61,847 nt of DNA. Source: JAWKWA01 sp041397765. Lineage in GTDB: Bacteria > Pseudomonadota > Alphaproteobacteria > Rhizobiales > Hyphomicrobiaceae. Of this stretch, positions 19,847 through 28,582 are shown piece after piece. The position numbers were made by a program, and so were the translations under genes. Numbering within the stretch: position 1 is the first letter of the stretch; the number at the start of each line of letters is the position of its first letter. The stretch lies in assembly GCA_041397765.1 (NCBI GenBank), contig JAWKWA010000026.1, positions 1-61,847 on the forward strand. The letters are read 5' to 3'. Under the pieces are notes generated by a model. The model did not search any database. It saw nothing but the letters and a program-made list of their open reading frames with translations, and had not been told where the DNA came from.

Positions 19847-20401
19847 TCTGATTGCGTTGCGCTACTGCGGCAGGCAGCTCTTGCTTTCTCCCGGGGCGGT
19901 GATCGATGCATCTCGCCCATGAATGAACGTTGGTTCAGGTTGGTTGATGGTTGTTTCCTCTGAGGTGCACCTGCAGGCCTCCCGCGCATGCTCCGCCCGC
20001 TCCGGGTCAGCCTCGATGCTCCTCGCCTCCCTGACTTTCCGCTACCCTCCCTGAGCAGACGAACCACAATGCGCCTGCGGTGATCGCCAAGCGAAGCTTC
20101 TGCCCCATAGCCGCACGGTCCCCTCTCCCCGCAGGCGGGCAGAGGGTCAGGGAGAGGGCAGCCACCGGTGACGGGCTTCCAGCCTCAAGCGCTCGAGAGA
20201 CACCCTGCTGCCGTCTGCCGAGCCGCGGCTCCGGCACTCGTCGGAGGGGCCGCTGGATGCCCGCGTTCGCGGGGCATGACGATCCCTTGGGGAGGGGCGT
20301 TCCGGTGACGCCGACATGGCGGGGCCCGCCCACTATGTCACCGCCACGCATCTCCTGCCTCTCGCCTCCGGCACCGCATCGACCAGTGCGTGCCCCCCGC
20401 C
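19847..20401. other. Intergenic region with dispersed palindromes
   Basis: No gene is seen. Two palindromes resemble dispersed Hyphomicrobiales repeats: CCCTCTCCCCGCAGGCGGGC...AGGGAGAGGG at about 20120-20158, and GGATGCCCGCGTTCGCGGGG...CATGACGA at about 20253-20281. A lone dyad TGAACGTTGGTTCA lies near 19924-19937. Confidence 0.55.
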
Positions 20402-21058
20402 TCACGCCGTGAGGAACGGATTGGTCTGCCGCTCCTGGCCGAAGGTGCTCATCGGCCCATGGCCGCAGATGAAGGCGATGCGGTCGCCGAGCGGCAGCAG
20501 CTTCCCGGTGATCGAGCGGATCAGCGCCTCGTGGTCGCCATAGGCAAAATCCGTCCGCCCGATCGAGCCGCGGAAGAGGACATCGCCGACGAGGGCGAAC
20601 CCTTGCCCGACGTTCACCATCACCACCGAGCCCGGCGAATGGCCCGGGCAATGATAGACGTCGAACGGAACGCCGCCGATCTCGACCGTATCGCCTTCCT
20701 CGAGCCAGCGGTCGGGCGTGACGATGCGCGCATCCGCCATGCCATATTCCCGGCCCGACTGTGGCAGGGAATCGAGCAGGAACTTGTCGGCCTTGTGCGG
20801 CCCGACCACCGGCACGCGCCGCTCCGCCGTCGACAGCCGCTCGGCGAGCTCGGCCGCGCCGCCCGCATGGTCGATATGGCCATGAGTGAGCAGGATCGTC
20901 TCGATCCGCGCGCCGACTTCCTCGATCGCCGACAGGATGCGCGCGACATCCCCGCCCGGATCGACGACGACGCCCGACTTCGAGGCGGGATCGAGCACGA
21001 TCGAGCAGTTCTGCTGGAACGGCGTGACGGGAAGGATGGCGGCCTTGAGCGTCGGCAT
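20402..21058 (-). CDS. MBL-fold metallo-hydrolase (glyoxalase II-like)
   Basis: The protein has the zinc motif THGHIDH (His59, His61, Asp63, His64), then CPGHSPGS and LVGDVLFRGSIGRTD, giving a binuclear metal site. The length of 218 residues matches the short YcbL-type subgroup, which lacks the full C-terminal glutathione-binding domain of classical glyoxalase II. The ATG at 21058 gives MPTLKAAILPVTPFQQNCS. Likely a cytoplasmic thioester or related hydrolase. It is a single gene on this strand, 227 bp from its upstream neighbour. Confidence 0.88.
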   Translation of the reverse strand: MPTLKAAILPVTPFQQNCSIVLDPASKSGVVVDPGGDVARILSAIEEVGARIETILLTHGHIDHAGGAAELAERLSTAERRVPVVGPHKADKFLLDSLPQSGREYGMADARIVTPDRWLEEGDTVEIGGVPFDVYHCPGHSPGSVVMVNVGQGFALVGDVLFRGSIGRTDFAYGDHEALIRSITGKLLPLGDRIAFICGHGPMSTFGQERQTNPFLTA

Positions 21059-21285
21059 GTCGGGCTCCTCGCATGGGGGGCTGCGGCCCGGCGCGCAAGA
21101 GGCCGCGCGGGGCGGTCCGGCATCGCCGGCTTTCTCGCCCCCCAGATGGCGGCTCGCGAGCCGCCCCGTCAACCGTCCGGGCCGCGAGGTGCCGCGACGC
21201 CGGGCCCCGAACGCGCTGCGGCCCCGCCGAGCGCGAGGCCGCAGACGAACGCATGGGCTGCGAAATCCCGGTGAGGCGCCGGGCC

Positions 21286-21603
21286 TCAGCCCTTCGCCAG
21301 CATCGAGCGCAGGATGCCGATGATCACCATCAGGAGGCCGCCACCGGCACCGCCGCCCGCCACCTGCTGCAGGATCGCGCCGATGTCGAGACCGCTGGCC
21401 GCGGCCGCGCCGCCAGCCGTCGTCGCCATCGTGCCGGCGCCCATCAGGCTGTCGAGGATGAACTTGCCGAGACCGCCACCGACGATGCCGGCGAGCGAGT
21501 TCCCGAGCGTGCCGAGGCTGATCTGCTTGGCGATCGTGCCGACGATGTTGCCACCGGCCGCACCGCTGATCAGCGAGATGATCAGGGGAATTAGGCTGTC
21601 CAA
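21286..21603 (-). CDS. Small Gly/Ala-rich hydrophobic protein
   Basis: No ATG fits, but a TTG at 21603 follows a clear GGGAGG ribosome-binding site and gives MDSLIPLIISLISGAAGGNI, 105 residues. The protein is almost entirely hydrophobic, with Gly-rich stretches (GGAGGGLLMVIIGILRSML) and probably two or three short membrane-associated helices. The hydrophobic, ordered composition supports a real gene. Function unknown. The TTG start is the main uncertainty. Confidence 0.6.
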   Translation of the reverse strand: MDSLIPLIISLISGAAGGNIVGTIAKQISLGTLGNSLAGIVGGGLGKFILDSLMGAGTMATTAGGAAAASGLDIGAILQQVAGGGAGGGLLMVIIGILRSMLAKG

Positions 21604-21984
21604 TTCTACCTCCCATTGGTCCCGACGGAGGTCAGCCCGCCTGCCGGCCACCCGGTCTTGCCGGGCCCCTCCGAGCCGCCCTTGCGGCACCCGGTCGTGA
21701 CCGGATGCCAGGGCAGCGATTCGGCAGGGTGATACTAAAGTGTGACAGAGGCAAGTCTGATCGGAGCACTGACGGTCTCGCCTGCTCCTCGCCAGAGGGG
21801 AGTTTTCCGATCGGCCGCCAGCCGTTCCCGGCCGGCGCGGCGCGCCCGTGCCGCAGCCATGGAGCGCGCGACGCAGACCCGGGAAAAACCGGCCCGCCCC
21901 TTGCCCCCCGGGGCGCCGACGCCCCATATTCGGCATAGATGTCCAACGATCCACGCGCCGCAGCGCGCCAGGAGGAGCTGCCCC

Positions 21985-22254
21985 ATGGTGCAGACCAGCA
22001 ATCGCCTATTCGACGAGCTCGCCCGCGTGATGACCGACGCCGCAGGCGCCGCCCAGGGCCTCCGCCGGGAGGTCGAGTCGATTTTCCGCAGTCAGGGGGA
22101 ACGCTGGCTGCGCGACATGGACGTGGTTCAGCGCGAGCCGTTCGAGGCCGTGAAGGCGATGGCCGAGACTGCGCGCGAGGAGAACGAGCGCCTTGCCGAG
22201 CGCATCGCCACGCTCGAGCGCGAGGTGGCCGAGCTGAAAGCCGGCCGCGGCTGA
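21985..22254 (+). CDS. ubiK: UbiK-type accessory factor for ubiquinone biosynthesis
   Basis: The 89-residue protein matches the BMFP/UbiK family: N-terminal amphipathic part SNRLFDELARVMTDAAGAAQ, central REPFEAVKAMAETAREEN and C-terminal coiled coil RLAERIATLEREVAELKA. In Escherichia coli UbiK binds UbiJ and lipids and helps aerobic ubiquinone synthesis; the role here is by homology. The ATG at 21985 has a strong AGGAGGAG site. A ybjN-like gene and proC follow on the same strand. Confidence 0.85.
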   Translation: MVQTSNRLFDELARVMTDAAGAAQGLRREVESIFRSQGERWLRDMDVVQREPFEAVKAMAETAREENERLAERIATLEREVAELKAGRG

Positions 22255-22776
22255 CCGATCGTCCCGCCGGGGCAGGGCCCCACGCATCCAAGAGTGTCTC
22301 CCTCGGGCGCCGGCAGTGCCGGGTGCGCCTGCATCCTTCCGTTGCGGCCCCGGCCCCACCGCGCCACCGCCTGCCGATAGGCCCGGGCCTGCGTCCGCCG
22401 GATCGCTTCACCGCGCCACCGACCGGCGCGGCGCCCCACCCCGGCCATCTGCGCCGTGCACGGAAAACATCGCCGGGAGATTTTCCACACAGATCGTTTC
22501 GCCGTCTGCCCGCGCGCCACGGTTTCCTCGGGATTTGCCGGTCGACTTGCGCTTTATTGGGGAATGACCCGCGAGGTCGGGTTGCGACTCATGGGAGGGC
22601 GGGCCTACCTCGCCGCAACGGACTTCGCGGTCCGGCCCATGGACGGGACTGAGGCCTCCCCATGGTGGGAATGCCCAATCCGAGCCGCCGAGCCATGTGC
22701 CGAGGCGGCCGGACGTCCCGGGCAAGCTGCCCGAGGGGGCCAAGACGGTCCCCGACGAGCTTATCGAGGAATGCGA
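22255..22776. other. Intergenic region before the YbjN gene
   Basis: No gene is supported in these 522 bp. An in-frame extension of the YbjN gene reaches back to about 22456, but its composition is unlike the family and it crosses no convincing start. No clear promoter or terminator is seen. Confidence 0.35.
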
Positions 22777-23274
22777 ATGGCATCGGCAGAACTGAGAGTG
22801 GCCCACGCCCGGAACCCCATCGACTTGGTCGAGGCCATCGCGGCCGACGAGCAGTGGGGGTTCGAGCGCGCCGCCGACGACGAGCTCACCATGACGATCG
22901 CCGGCACCTGGGCCGACTATCACGTCTCGGTCAATTGGCGCGACGACCTCGAGGCCCTGCATGTCGCAAGTGCCTTCGACTTCAAGGTGCCAGACACCCG
23001 CCTGACCGAGGTCTATCGCCTGCTCGCGCAGATCAACGAGCAGCTCTGGCTCGGCCATTTCGATCTGTGGAAGGACGAGGGCCTGCTGATGTACCGGCAT
23101 GGCCTGGTGCTGAGCGGGGCCGAGGCGACGAGACGCCAGTGCGAGGCGCTGATGCAGGCCGCGCTCGAAGCCTGCGAGCGCTACTATCAGGCCTTCCAGT
23201 ACGTCGTCTGGGCAGGCAAGGAGGCGCGCGAGGCGCTCACCCATTCCATGTTCGAGACGGAAGGCCAGGCATGA
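22777..23274 (+). CDS. YbjN domain protein
   Basis: The ATG at 22777 has CGAGGA six bases upstream and gives MASAELRVAHARNPIDLVEA, 165 residues. The pattern of an N-terminal IDLVEAIAADEQWGFERA segment, beta strands with WADYHVSVNWRDDLEALHVA, then a helical C-terminal half rich in aromatic residues fits the YbjN / type III secretion chaperone-like fold. The function of the family is poorly defined. Its TGA overlaps the proC ATG, so the two are translationally coupled, a conserved pairing in this order. Confidence 0.8.
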   Translation: MASAELRVAHARNPIDLVEAIAADEQWGFERAADDELTMTIAGTWADYHVSVNWRDDLEALHVASAFDFKVPDTRLTEVYRLLAQINEQLWLGHFDLWKDEGLLMYRHGLVLSGAEATRRQCEALMQAALEACERYYQAFQYVVWAGKEAREALTHSMFETEGQA

Positions 23275-24095
23275 GCCTCGATCTGCCCGGTCGCCTCCTC
23301 CTCGTCGGCGCGGGAAACATGGGCGGCGCGCTCCTCAAGGGCTGGCTCGCCGGTGGCCTGCCGGCCGATCGGGTCGCGGTCCAGGACCCCTCGCCTCCCC
23401 CGACGATGGCCGCCATGCTCGCCGCCGCCGGCATCGCCTGCGGCCCCGGTGTGCCCAAGCTCGCCGAGCCGCCGGCCGTGATGCTGCTCGCTGTGAAGCC
23501 GCAGATCATGGACGACGTGCTGGCCGCCACCGCGCCGCTCGCCGGTCCCTCGACGCTCGTCGTCTCGGTCGCCGCCGGCCGTACCATCGCCAGCATCGCC
23601 CGCCATTTCGCGCCCGGCACGGCCATCGTGCGCACCATACCCAACACGCCCGCCTCGGTCGGGCGCGGCATCACCGTCGCCGTCGCCAATGCGCAAGTGA
23701 CGCCGGCCGCGCGCACCTTGTCCCAGCGCCTGCTGGAGGCTGTCGGCGAGGTCGGCTGGGTCGAGGACGAGAGGCTGATCGATTCCGCCACCGCGGTGTC
23801 CGGCAGCGGCCCCGCCTATCTGTTCCTGATGGCCGAATGTCTTGCTGCGGCGGGGCGGGCCGAGGGCCTGCCGGCCGAACTCGCCATGCGGCTCGCACGT
23901 GCGACCATCGCCGGCGCCGGCGAGATGCTGCGTGTCGATCCGACCGAGGCGGCGGAGCTGCGCCGCAACGTCACCTCGCCGAATGGCACCACTCAGGCGG
24001 CGCTCGACGTGCTGATGGCCGAGGACGGGCTGGCGCCGTTGATGGCGAAGGCGGTCGCGGCGGCGCGCCGGCGCGCCGAGGAGCTGGCGAACTGA
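23271..24095 (+). CDS. proC: Pyrroline-5-carboxylate reductase
   Basis: The enzyme makes proline from 1-pyrroline-5-carboxylate with NAD(P)H. The Rossmann motif LLVGAGNMGGALLKGWL starts at about residue 10. LLAVKPQIMDDVL, IVRTIPNTPASVGRG and the signature AVSGSGPAYLFLMAE follow, and the C-terminal VTSPNGTTQAALDVL is complete. The length is 274 residues. The ATG overlaps the YbjN stop. A repeat element starts 24 bp after the stop codon. Confidence 0.95.
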   Translation: MSLDLPGRLLLVGAGNMGGALLKGWLAGGLPADRVAVQDPSPPPTMAAMLAAAGIACGPGVPKLAEPPAVMLLAVKPQIMDDVLAATAPLAGPSTLVVSVAAGRTIASIARHFAPGTAIVRTIPNTPASVGRGITVAVANAQVTPAARTLSQRLLEAVGEVGWVEDERLIDSATAVSGSGPAYLFLMAECLAAAGRAEGLPAELAMRLARATIAGAGEMLRVDPTEAAELRRNVTSPNGTTQAALDVLMAEDGLAPLMAKAVAAARRRAEELAN

Positions 24096-24118
24096 CGAGC
24101 TGCCTCCTTCGCAGGCCC

Positions 24119-24236
24119 TAGAGCCTGATCGGTTGAGATGCGAGCGTCCGCGCGAGCATCGAAGCCGTGAATCAGTCTCGTGAGGAAAGACGGCCTGATC
24201 GGTTGAGATGCGAGCGTCCGCGCGAGCATCGAAACC
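24119..24236 (+). repeat. Dispersed repeat family A, two copies
   Basis: Two near-identical units start AGAGCCTGATCGGTTGAGAT and GGCCTGATCGGTTGAGATGC, each containing the GATGCGAGCGTCCGCGCGAG dyad. The unit matches those at 1173 and 42967. It lies directly downstream of proC. Confidence 0.8.
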
Positions 24237-24269
24237 GGATCGGCTTCTTCGATCCGCTTTAACAGTTTC

Positions 24270-24366
24270 AGCATGTCCGGCATTGTCGAACCGCGCGGCC
24301 GCCCCGCCAACCCCGCGCGCGCATGCCACCTCGCGACAGCCGGAGCTTTCGCTCGCTGGTATGGGT
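24270..24366 (+). repeat. Dispersed repeat family B, single unit
   Basis: The core CGCGCGGCCGCCCCGCCAAC followed by CCCGCGCGCGCATGCC, and the tail TCGGAGCTT TCGCTCGCTGG, match the copies near 37657 and, in reverse, near 61642. The short GCATGTCCGGCA motif precedes it. Confidence 0.75.
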
Positions 24367-24378
24367 CTTGCCGCTGCC

Positions 24379-25566
24379 TCACCCGAACAGGAAGTCGGCG
24401 GCGCTGAAATGGTCGGCCGAGACGCCCCAAACCACGATCTCGCTGCCCGTCTGGCCGTGATAGCCATAGGTTCCCGCGAGCGTGATCACCGTATTGGCAC
24501 CCGACGCCTCGATCTTCAGATCCTCGATGCCGTCGACGGCGCGATAGCCGACGGTGGCATTGGTCAGCCGGATCTTGTCGACGCCGTCCTCGAAGCCGAA
24601 AATCGTGTCGCTCTCATCGCCGAACCGGGCGAGCTTGAACACGAACGTGTCGTGACCGCCCTCGCCGAGCAGCCAGTCATTGCCGGCATTGCCATAGAGC
24701 GTGTCGTCGTCGGCCCCGCCATAGATGATGTCGTTTCCCTCTCCGCCATAGATGTAATCGTTGCCCGCACCGCCGCGGATGATGTCGGCGCCGCCATCAC
24801 CGCTCAGCACATCCGCGCCGCCGCGTCCCTCGATGAGATCGCCGCCATCGCCGCCCGAGATTACGTTGCCCGCCTCGTTACCGTAGAGCCAGTCGCCAAA
24901 GCGCGAGCCGCTGAGGTTCTCGACATCGACGATGACATCGTGTCCGGCGCCTCGCGTATCCTGCGAGACGGTGAGCGCGAGGTCGACCACCACGGCCGCC
25001 GTCGCCGACCCGTAGCCCGCCGTGTCGCTGCCCTCGTCGCCGTAGATGATGTCGTCGCCGGCACCGCCGTCGAAATAGTCGTTGCCGCCTCCGCCGCGGA
25101 AATAGTCGTTGCCGCCGAGCCCCTGGAAGCTGTTGTTGCCGCCATTGCCGATCAGCGTGTCGTCGTGATTGGAGCCGATCAGCGCCTCGATCGAGGAGAG
25201 CTTGTCGATGCCGGCCCCGCCAGTGTCCTGCGCGGCCGTCGTCGTGAGACTGACATGCACGCCGCTCGTCGCGTCCTGGTAGGAGGCGACGTCGAACCCC
25301 GCGCCCCCACGGATCGTATCGTTGCCCCGGCCGCCAACCAGGAAGTCGTCGCCGTTCTCGCCGTCGAGACGATCATCGCCACCGTCGCCGTAGAGGATGT
25401 CGTTGCCGTTGCCGCCGAACATCTTGTCGTTGCCCGAGCCGCCCCGCATCAGGTCCTGACCGTCGCCGCCGATCAGCACGTCGTTGCCGCCGCGCCCGAA
25501 GATGTGATCGTCGCCGTCGGTGCCGATCAGCACGTTCTTGCGGCCATTGCCATTGATCGTCGCCAT
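24379..25566 (-). CDS. RTX calcium-binding repeat protein, probably type I secreted
   Basis: From the ATG at 25566 (MATINGNGRKNVLIGTDGDD) the 395-residue protein is mostly hemolysin-type nonapeptide repeats of the GGxGxDxUx kind, in several blocks (for example GGNGNDILYGDGGDDRLDG, GGAGNDYIYGGEGNDIIYGG). Spacer beta regions (SGVHVSLTTTAAQDTGGAG and ATAAVVVDLALTVSQDTRG) are internal near-repeats. These repeats bind calcium and fold after secretion. The C-terminal region ends in SADHFSAADFLFG, resembling an uncleaved type I secretion signal. There is no enzymatic domain. No ABC exporter is in the window. Confidence 0.88.
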   Translation of the reverse strand: MATINGNGRKNVLIGTDGDDHIFGRGGNDVLIGGDGQDLMRGGSGNDKMFGGNGNDILYGDGGDDRLDGENGDDFLVGGRGNDTIRGGAGFDVASYQDATSGVHVSLTTTAAQDTGGAGIDKLSSIEALIGSNHDDTLIGNGGNNSFQGLGGNDYFRGGGGNDYFDGGAGDDIIYGDEGSDTAGYGSATAAVVVDLALTVSQDTRGAGHDVIVDVENLSGSRFGDWLYGNEAGNVISGGDGGDLIEGRGGADVLSGDGGADIIRGGAGNDYIYGGEGNDIIYGGADDDTLYGNAGNDWLLGEGGHDTFVFKLARFGDESDTIFGFEDGVDKIRLTNATVGYRAVDGIEDLKIEASGANTVITLAGTYGYHGQTGSEIVVWGVSADHFSAADFLFG

Positions 25567-25942
25567 GGCTGGTCTCCCACAGTGTCGCCTGCGGCACGGC
25601 CAGGTCGCCATGCGCTGTACGATCATCTGGTCGCATCGCGTGCCCGGGTCCTGTGCCGGCGGGAACAGTCGGAGAAAAATTTTTTCGTCCGGGCCTGGAT
25701 GAAGGCCGACAGAGCAGCCCCGGCCGCCCGGCTTCTATCCCTCGCCGGCTTCGACTATGATTGCGCCGCAACAAGCGTGTGAAGATCGAGGGGTCCGCAA
25801 CGTTCTCGCAGCCGATGCGCGGCGGATGGGTCGATCGCGATCGCACACAGGAGCTGATCTTGCTGGCGTCCTTGCCTGCACGAGCAGCGTCGACACCTGC
25901 CGCAAGGCATGACCGGCCTCGCGCTCACGACACCGGGAGCCC
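25567..25942. promoter_or_regulatory. Divergent intergenic region with an A/T-centred near-palindrome
   Basis: The 376-bp gap separates the RTX gene from a divergent TetR gene. At 25670-25691 is a near-palindrome, CGGAGAAAAATTTTTTCGTC CG, about 104 bp upstream of the RTX start. It is the only strongly AT-rich patch in the gap and may be an operator or promoter element. No gene is seen. Confidence 0.4.
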
Positions 25943-26656
25943 ATGATGATCGACCCGACCACGCCACGCGGCCGCCTCGTCGCAGCCTTGATGAGTCTCG
26001 CCGCTAACCGCGACTGGAGCGACCTCGAGCTCATCGACATCGCCCGCGAGGCGGGCCTGACGCTCGCCGACGCCCGCCAGCACTTCGCCACGAAAGCCGC
26101 CATTCTCGCGGCCTTCACCCGCGACATGGACGATGCGCTCGCCACCCGCATGAACGTGCGCCTCGATCGCAGCGAGGCGCCGCGCGACCGCCTGTTCGAC
26201 GTCGTCATGACGCGCTTCGACCTGATGATGCCCTACCGGCCGGCGCTGAAGCGCATCTCCCACACCATGGGCAGCGCCGCGGTCGGTCTCGATCCGCGCG
26301 TCGTTCTCGGCTCCCAGCGCTGGATGCTGGCCGCCGCCGGCATCTCCGCCGAGGGGCCCCTCGGCGCCCTGCGCGTCGCCGGGCTCACGGCCACCTATGC
26401 CCGTGCCCTCCGCACCTGGCTCGACGACGAAGATCCGGGACTTGCCCGCACCATGGCGGCGCTCGATCGCCGGCTCCGCGACGGCGAGCGAGCCATGAAG
26501 CTCGCCGGTGATGTCTGCACCGGGCTCGAGGGCATCGCCTCGCGTCTCTCGCCCTGGCGCCGGCGCGCACGGGATCGGCAGCGCGACGCCGAGCCCGCGC
26601 CGGCGACGCCCCGCGGCGACGATAGCCCTTCCGAGCCGCTTCCCGGCTCGCCCTGA
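25943..26656 (+). CDS. TetR family transcriptional regulator
   Basis: The N-terminal region LMSLAANRDWSDLELIDIAR and EAGLTLADARQHFATKAAIL is a TetR helix-turn-helix (about residues 15-60). The C-terminal half is helical and ends in a long Arg/Pro/Asp-rich tail (about residues 205-237) that looks disordered. Length is 237 residues. Two ATG codons stand in tandem at 25943 and 25946. It is divergent from the RTX gene and 107 bp upstream of csaA; either could be regulated. Ligand unknown. Confidence 0.75.
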   Translation: MMIDPTTPRGRLVAALMSLAANRDWSDLELIDIAREAGLTLADARQHFATKAAILAAFTRDMDDALATRMNVRLDRSEAPRDRLFDVVMTRFDLMMPYRPALKRISHTMGSAAVGLDPRVVLGSQRWMLAAAGISAEGPLGALRVAGLTATYARALRTWLDDEDPGLARTMAALDRRLRDGERAMKLAGDVCTGLEGIASRLSPWRRRARDRQRDAEPAPATPRGDDSPSEPLPGSP

Positions 26657-26763
26657 GCTTGCCCTTTCGTCTCGCCTCTCGCGCGGGGGTCCCCGCCGTC
26701 ACACCCGCTCGCCCGCCAGCCGCCACCGATTTGATCGCCAACGCCCTCCACTGAAAGCCCTCC

Positions 26764-27123
26764 ATGACCGACGACAGCGCCGACACCACCCCCATCTCCT
26801 TCGACGATTTCCTGAAGGTCGACATCCGCGTCGGCACGGTCGTTCGCGCCGAGCCTTATCCGGAGGCGAGGAAGCCCGCCCTCAAGCTTTGGATCGATTT
26901 CGGCCCCGAGATCGGCGAGCGCAAGAGCTCGGCCCAGATCACCGTGCATTATACGCCCGAGAGCGTCGTCGGCCGGCAGGTGGCAGCCGTGGTCAACTTC
27001 CCACCCCGCCAGATCGGCAAGTTCCGCTCCGAGGTCTTGACGCTCGGTTTCGCCGATGAGAAGGGCGCCGTGGTTCTGGTCGCACCGAGCCTGCCCGTTC
27101 CCAACGGCAGCCGGCTGCACTGA
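26764..27123 (+). CDS. csaA: CsaA-type tRNA-binding protein
   Basis: The 119-residue protein is a stand-alone tRNA-binding OB fold: FLKVDIRVGTVVRAEPYPEA, then ALKLWIDFGPEIGERKSSAQ, and the C-terminal LGFADEKGAVVLVAPSLPVP NGSRLH. CsaA proteins are small dimers linked to protein export or chaperone activity in Bacillus; the bacterial role is uncertain. It has family length and no extra domains. It is followed by a cluster of repeat elements. Confidence 0.92.
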   Translation: MTDDSADTTPISFDDFLKVDIRVGTVVRAEPYPEARKPALKLWIDFGPEIGERKSSAQITVHYTPESVVGRQVAAVVNFPPRQIGKFRSEVLTLGFADEKGAVVLVAPSLPVPNGSRLH

Positions 27124-27132
27124 ACCGGAAGG

Positions 27133-27293
27133 GTGCGGCAATGCCTGGAGTCTGATCGATACCGCCGCGCACAAGTTTCGACTGGTGATCCAGTTGGATG
27201 CGCGCCGGTATCTCCAGCCTTTGCGCGCGGCCGCCCCACCACCCCCTGCGCGCACACCACTTCGCGAAAATCAGAGTTTTCGATTGCTGGTTT
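27133..27293 (+). repeat. Dispersed repeat family B, long copy
   Basis: The element includes CGCACAAGTTTCGACTGGTG ATCCAGTTGGATGCG, then CGCGCGGCCGCCCCACCACC, then CGCGAAAATCAGAGTTTTCG. The same order of blocks occurs at 37594-37779 and in reverse at 61608-61770. The central unit is present once and is diverged. Confidence 0.75.
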
Positions 27294-27343
27294 GACGCCT
27301 TCGATGCGCGCGCGGACGCTCGCACCCCAACCGATCAGGCTCT
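27294..27343 (-). repeat. Dispersed repeat family A, inverted copy
   Basis: On the minus strand this reads AGAGCCTGATCGGTTGGGGT GCGAGCGTCC... and GCATCGAAGGCGTCAAA, matching family A. Its orientation follows the M23 gene on the minus strand, as the other copies follow plus-strand genes. Confidence 0.75.
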
Positions 27344-27512
27344 AGTGGAGCGAATTTGACACTTCGTGTCCCGGTTGCTGCGACGTGCGTTCGCAAGTGT
27401 CAAAATTTAACAGTTCCACTAGAATCATGAGCTTGCTAGTGGTCCTCATGATTCCGACATTTGCTCTCACGGGTTCTGAAACGGGATGCAAATATCGGAA
27501 TCGAACCACTAG
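27342..27512. repeat. Bipartite palindromic element, copy 1
   Basis: Two adjacent dyads, each bounded by CTAGTGG and CCACTAG. The first (27342-27422) pairs GTGGAGCGAATTTGACACTT with AAGTGTCAAAATTT...TTCCAC. The second (27438-27512) pairs CTAGTGGT...ATTCCGACATTTG with CAAATATCGGAATCGAACCA CTAG. A closely similar copy lies at 29249-29414 in the same orientation. The terminal CTAG supplies the TAG stop codon of the M23 gene. It looks like a small non-autonomous mobile element or a BIME-like repeat. Confidence 0.8.
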
Positions 27513-28582
27513 CCGCCGAGTGCGATCTCGACCGTCTGCTCGGCCACCGTCGCCCCGTCGCGCAGCACCGCGACATTGCCCTTGTAGGTACCCGCCGGCC
27601 AGGCCTTGGCTCCTTGGGCGAGCCGCTTGCCGGCAAAGCCCACATAGACCGCCTTGGCACGGTCGAGCGGCTCGGCGACATGATCGACCGCAAAGCCTTC
27701 CGGGCCCGTCACCGAAAAGGCGAGGCGGTCGCCGGCATGTGCGTTCATCAGGCGGACGTAGAAGACGAGCTGCGGCGAGCGCCGGGTCACCTCGCCGACG
27801 GCGACCTCGCCGAGCTCGAAGGCCGCGGTGCCGGGCGTTCCCTCGGTGAAGCCCGCATCCAGGATGCGCGTCTCCACCGGCCCGAGCGCCTTCAGCACGT
27901 CGGCACGCCACAGCGAGCCCATCGTCGCCTTGGCGAAATCTGGCTCGCACGTGCCCGTCACGCCGGCGCCGGTGAAAGGATCTATGGTCTTGCCATCGAG
28001 CCGCACCGCCAGGTGGAGATGGGCGAACTGGGTGAGGCCCGACGCCCCCACCGCGCCGATCACCTCCCCCTCGGCCACCGTCTGCCCGCGTTTCACCCGG
28101 ACGCTGCCGCGCTTCATATGGCAATACTGGGTGACATAGCCGCCGCCATGCTCGATCACGACGCCATTGCCGCATTCGCGGCCCTTGATCGCGGCGCGGT
28201 CGGCATCGCTCTCGACGAATTGCTCGCGTACCCCGTCGCGCACCCCTGTCACGGTGCCGGCAGCGGCGGCCTTGACGGCGACACCGGCCTTGGCGACGGC
28301 CAGCGAGCGGACGCGGATGTCGGTGCCGTCGTGCCGGTCGGTGGTCGCCCCGCCGCAGGCGAAATCCCTCGCCTCGGGACCGGGATCCTCGTCGACATAG
28401 TTCTGTACGAAGCAATCGACGCCCGGACTGCAGTCGATCGGCAGGCCAAGCTCGAAAGCATCAGCCGGGCTCGCCACTCCCCCCGCGAGCAGCATGGCGG
28501 CCAGGGCAGCGCCTGCAAGGGCGGGCCGGCGTCGGACGCGCCCGCGGCCAAAGACGCCAAACAAGGGAGACAGACAAGACAT
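27509..28582 (-). CDS. M23 family zinc metallopeptidase, secreted
   Basis: Starting at the ATG at 28582, the 357-residue protein has a signal peptide (basic start, hydrophobic core ALAGAALAAMLLAGG, cleavage near SPADA|F). The LytM/M23 domain carries the zinc ligands His84 and Asp88 in RHDGTD and His188/His190 in FAHLHL, so it should be active as a peptidoglycan endopeptidase in the periplasm. A C-terminal beta-rich region of about 140 residues follows without known domain. The last codon is directly followed by TAG contributed by a palindromic repeat, so the original C-terminus may have been different. Confidence 0.88.
   Translation of the reverse strand: MSCLSPLFGVFGRGRVRRRPALAGAALAAMLLAGGVASPADAFELGLPIDCSPGVDCFVQNYVDEDPGPEARDFACGGATTDRHDGTDIRVRSLAVAKAGVAVKAAAAGTVTGVRDGVREQFVESDADRAAIKGRECGNGVVIEHGGGYVTQYCHMKRGSVRVKRGQTVAEGEVIGAVGASGLTQFAHLHLAVRLDGKTIDPFTGAGVTGTCEPDFAKATMGSLWRADVLKALGPVETRILDAGFTEGTPGTAAFELGEVAVGEVTRRSPQLVFYVRLMNAHAGDRLAFSVTGPEGFAVDHVAEPLDRAKAVYVGFAGKRLAQGAKAWPAGTYKGNVAVLRDGATVAEQTVEIALGG

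Noticed and set aside
19924..19937. TGAACGTTGGTTCA dyad as a TetR operator
   Set aside because: Isolated dyad with no regulator or promoter nearby; short palindromes of this kind occur by chance.
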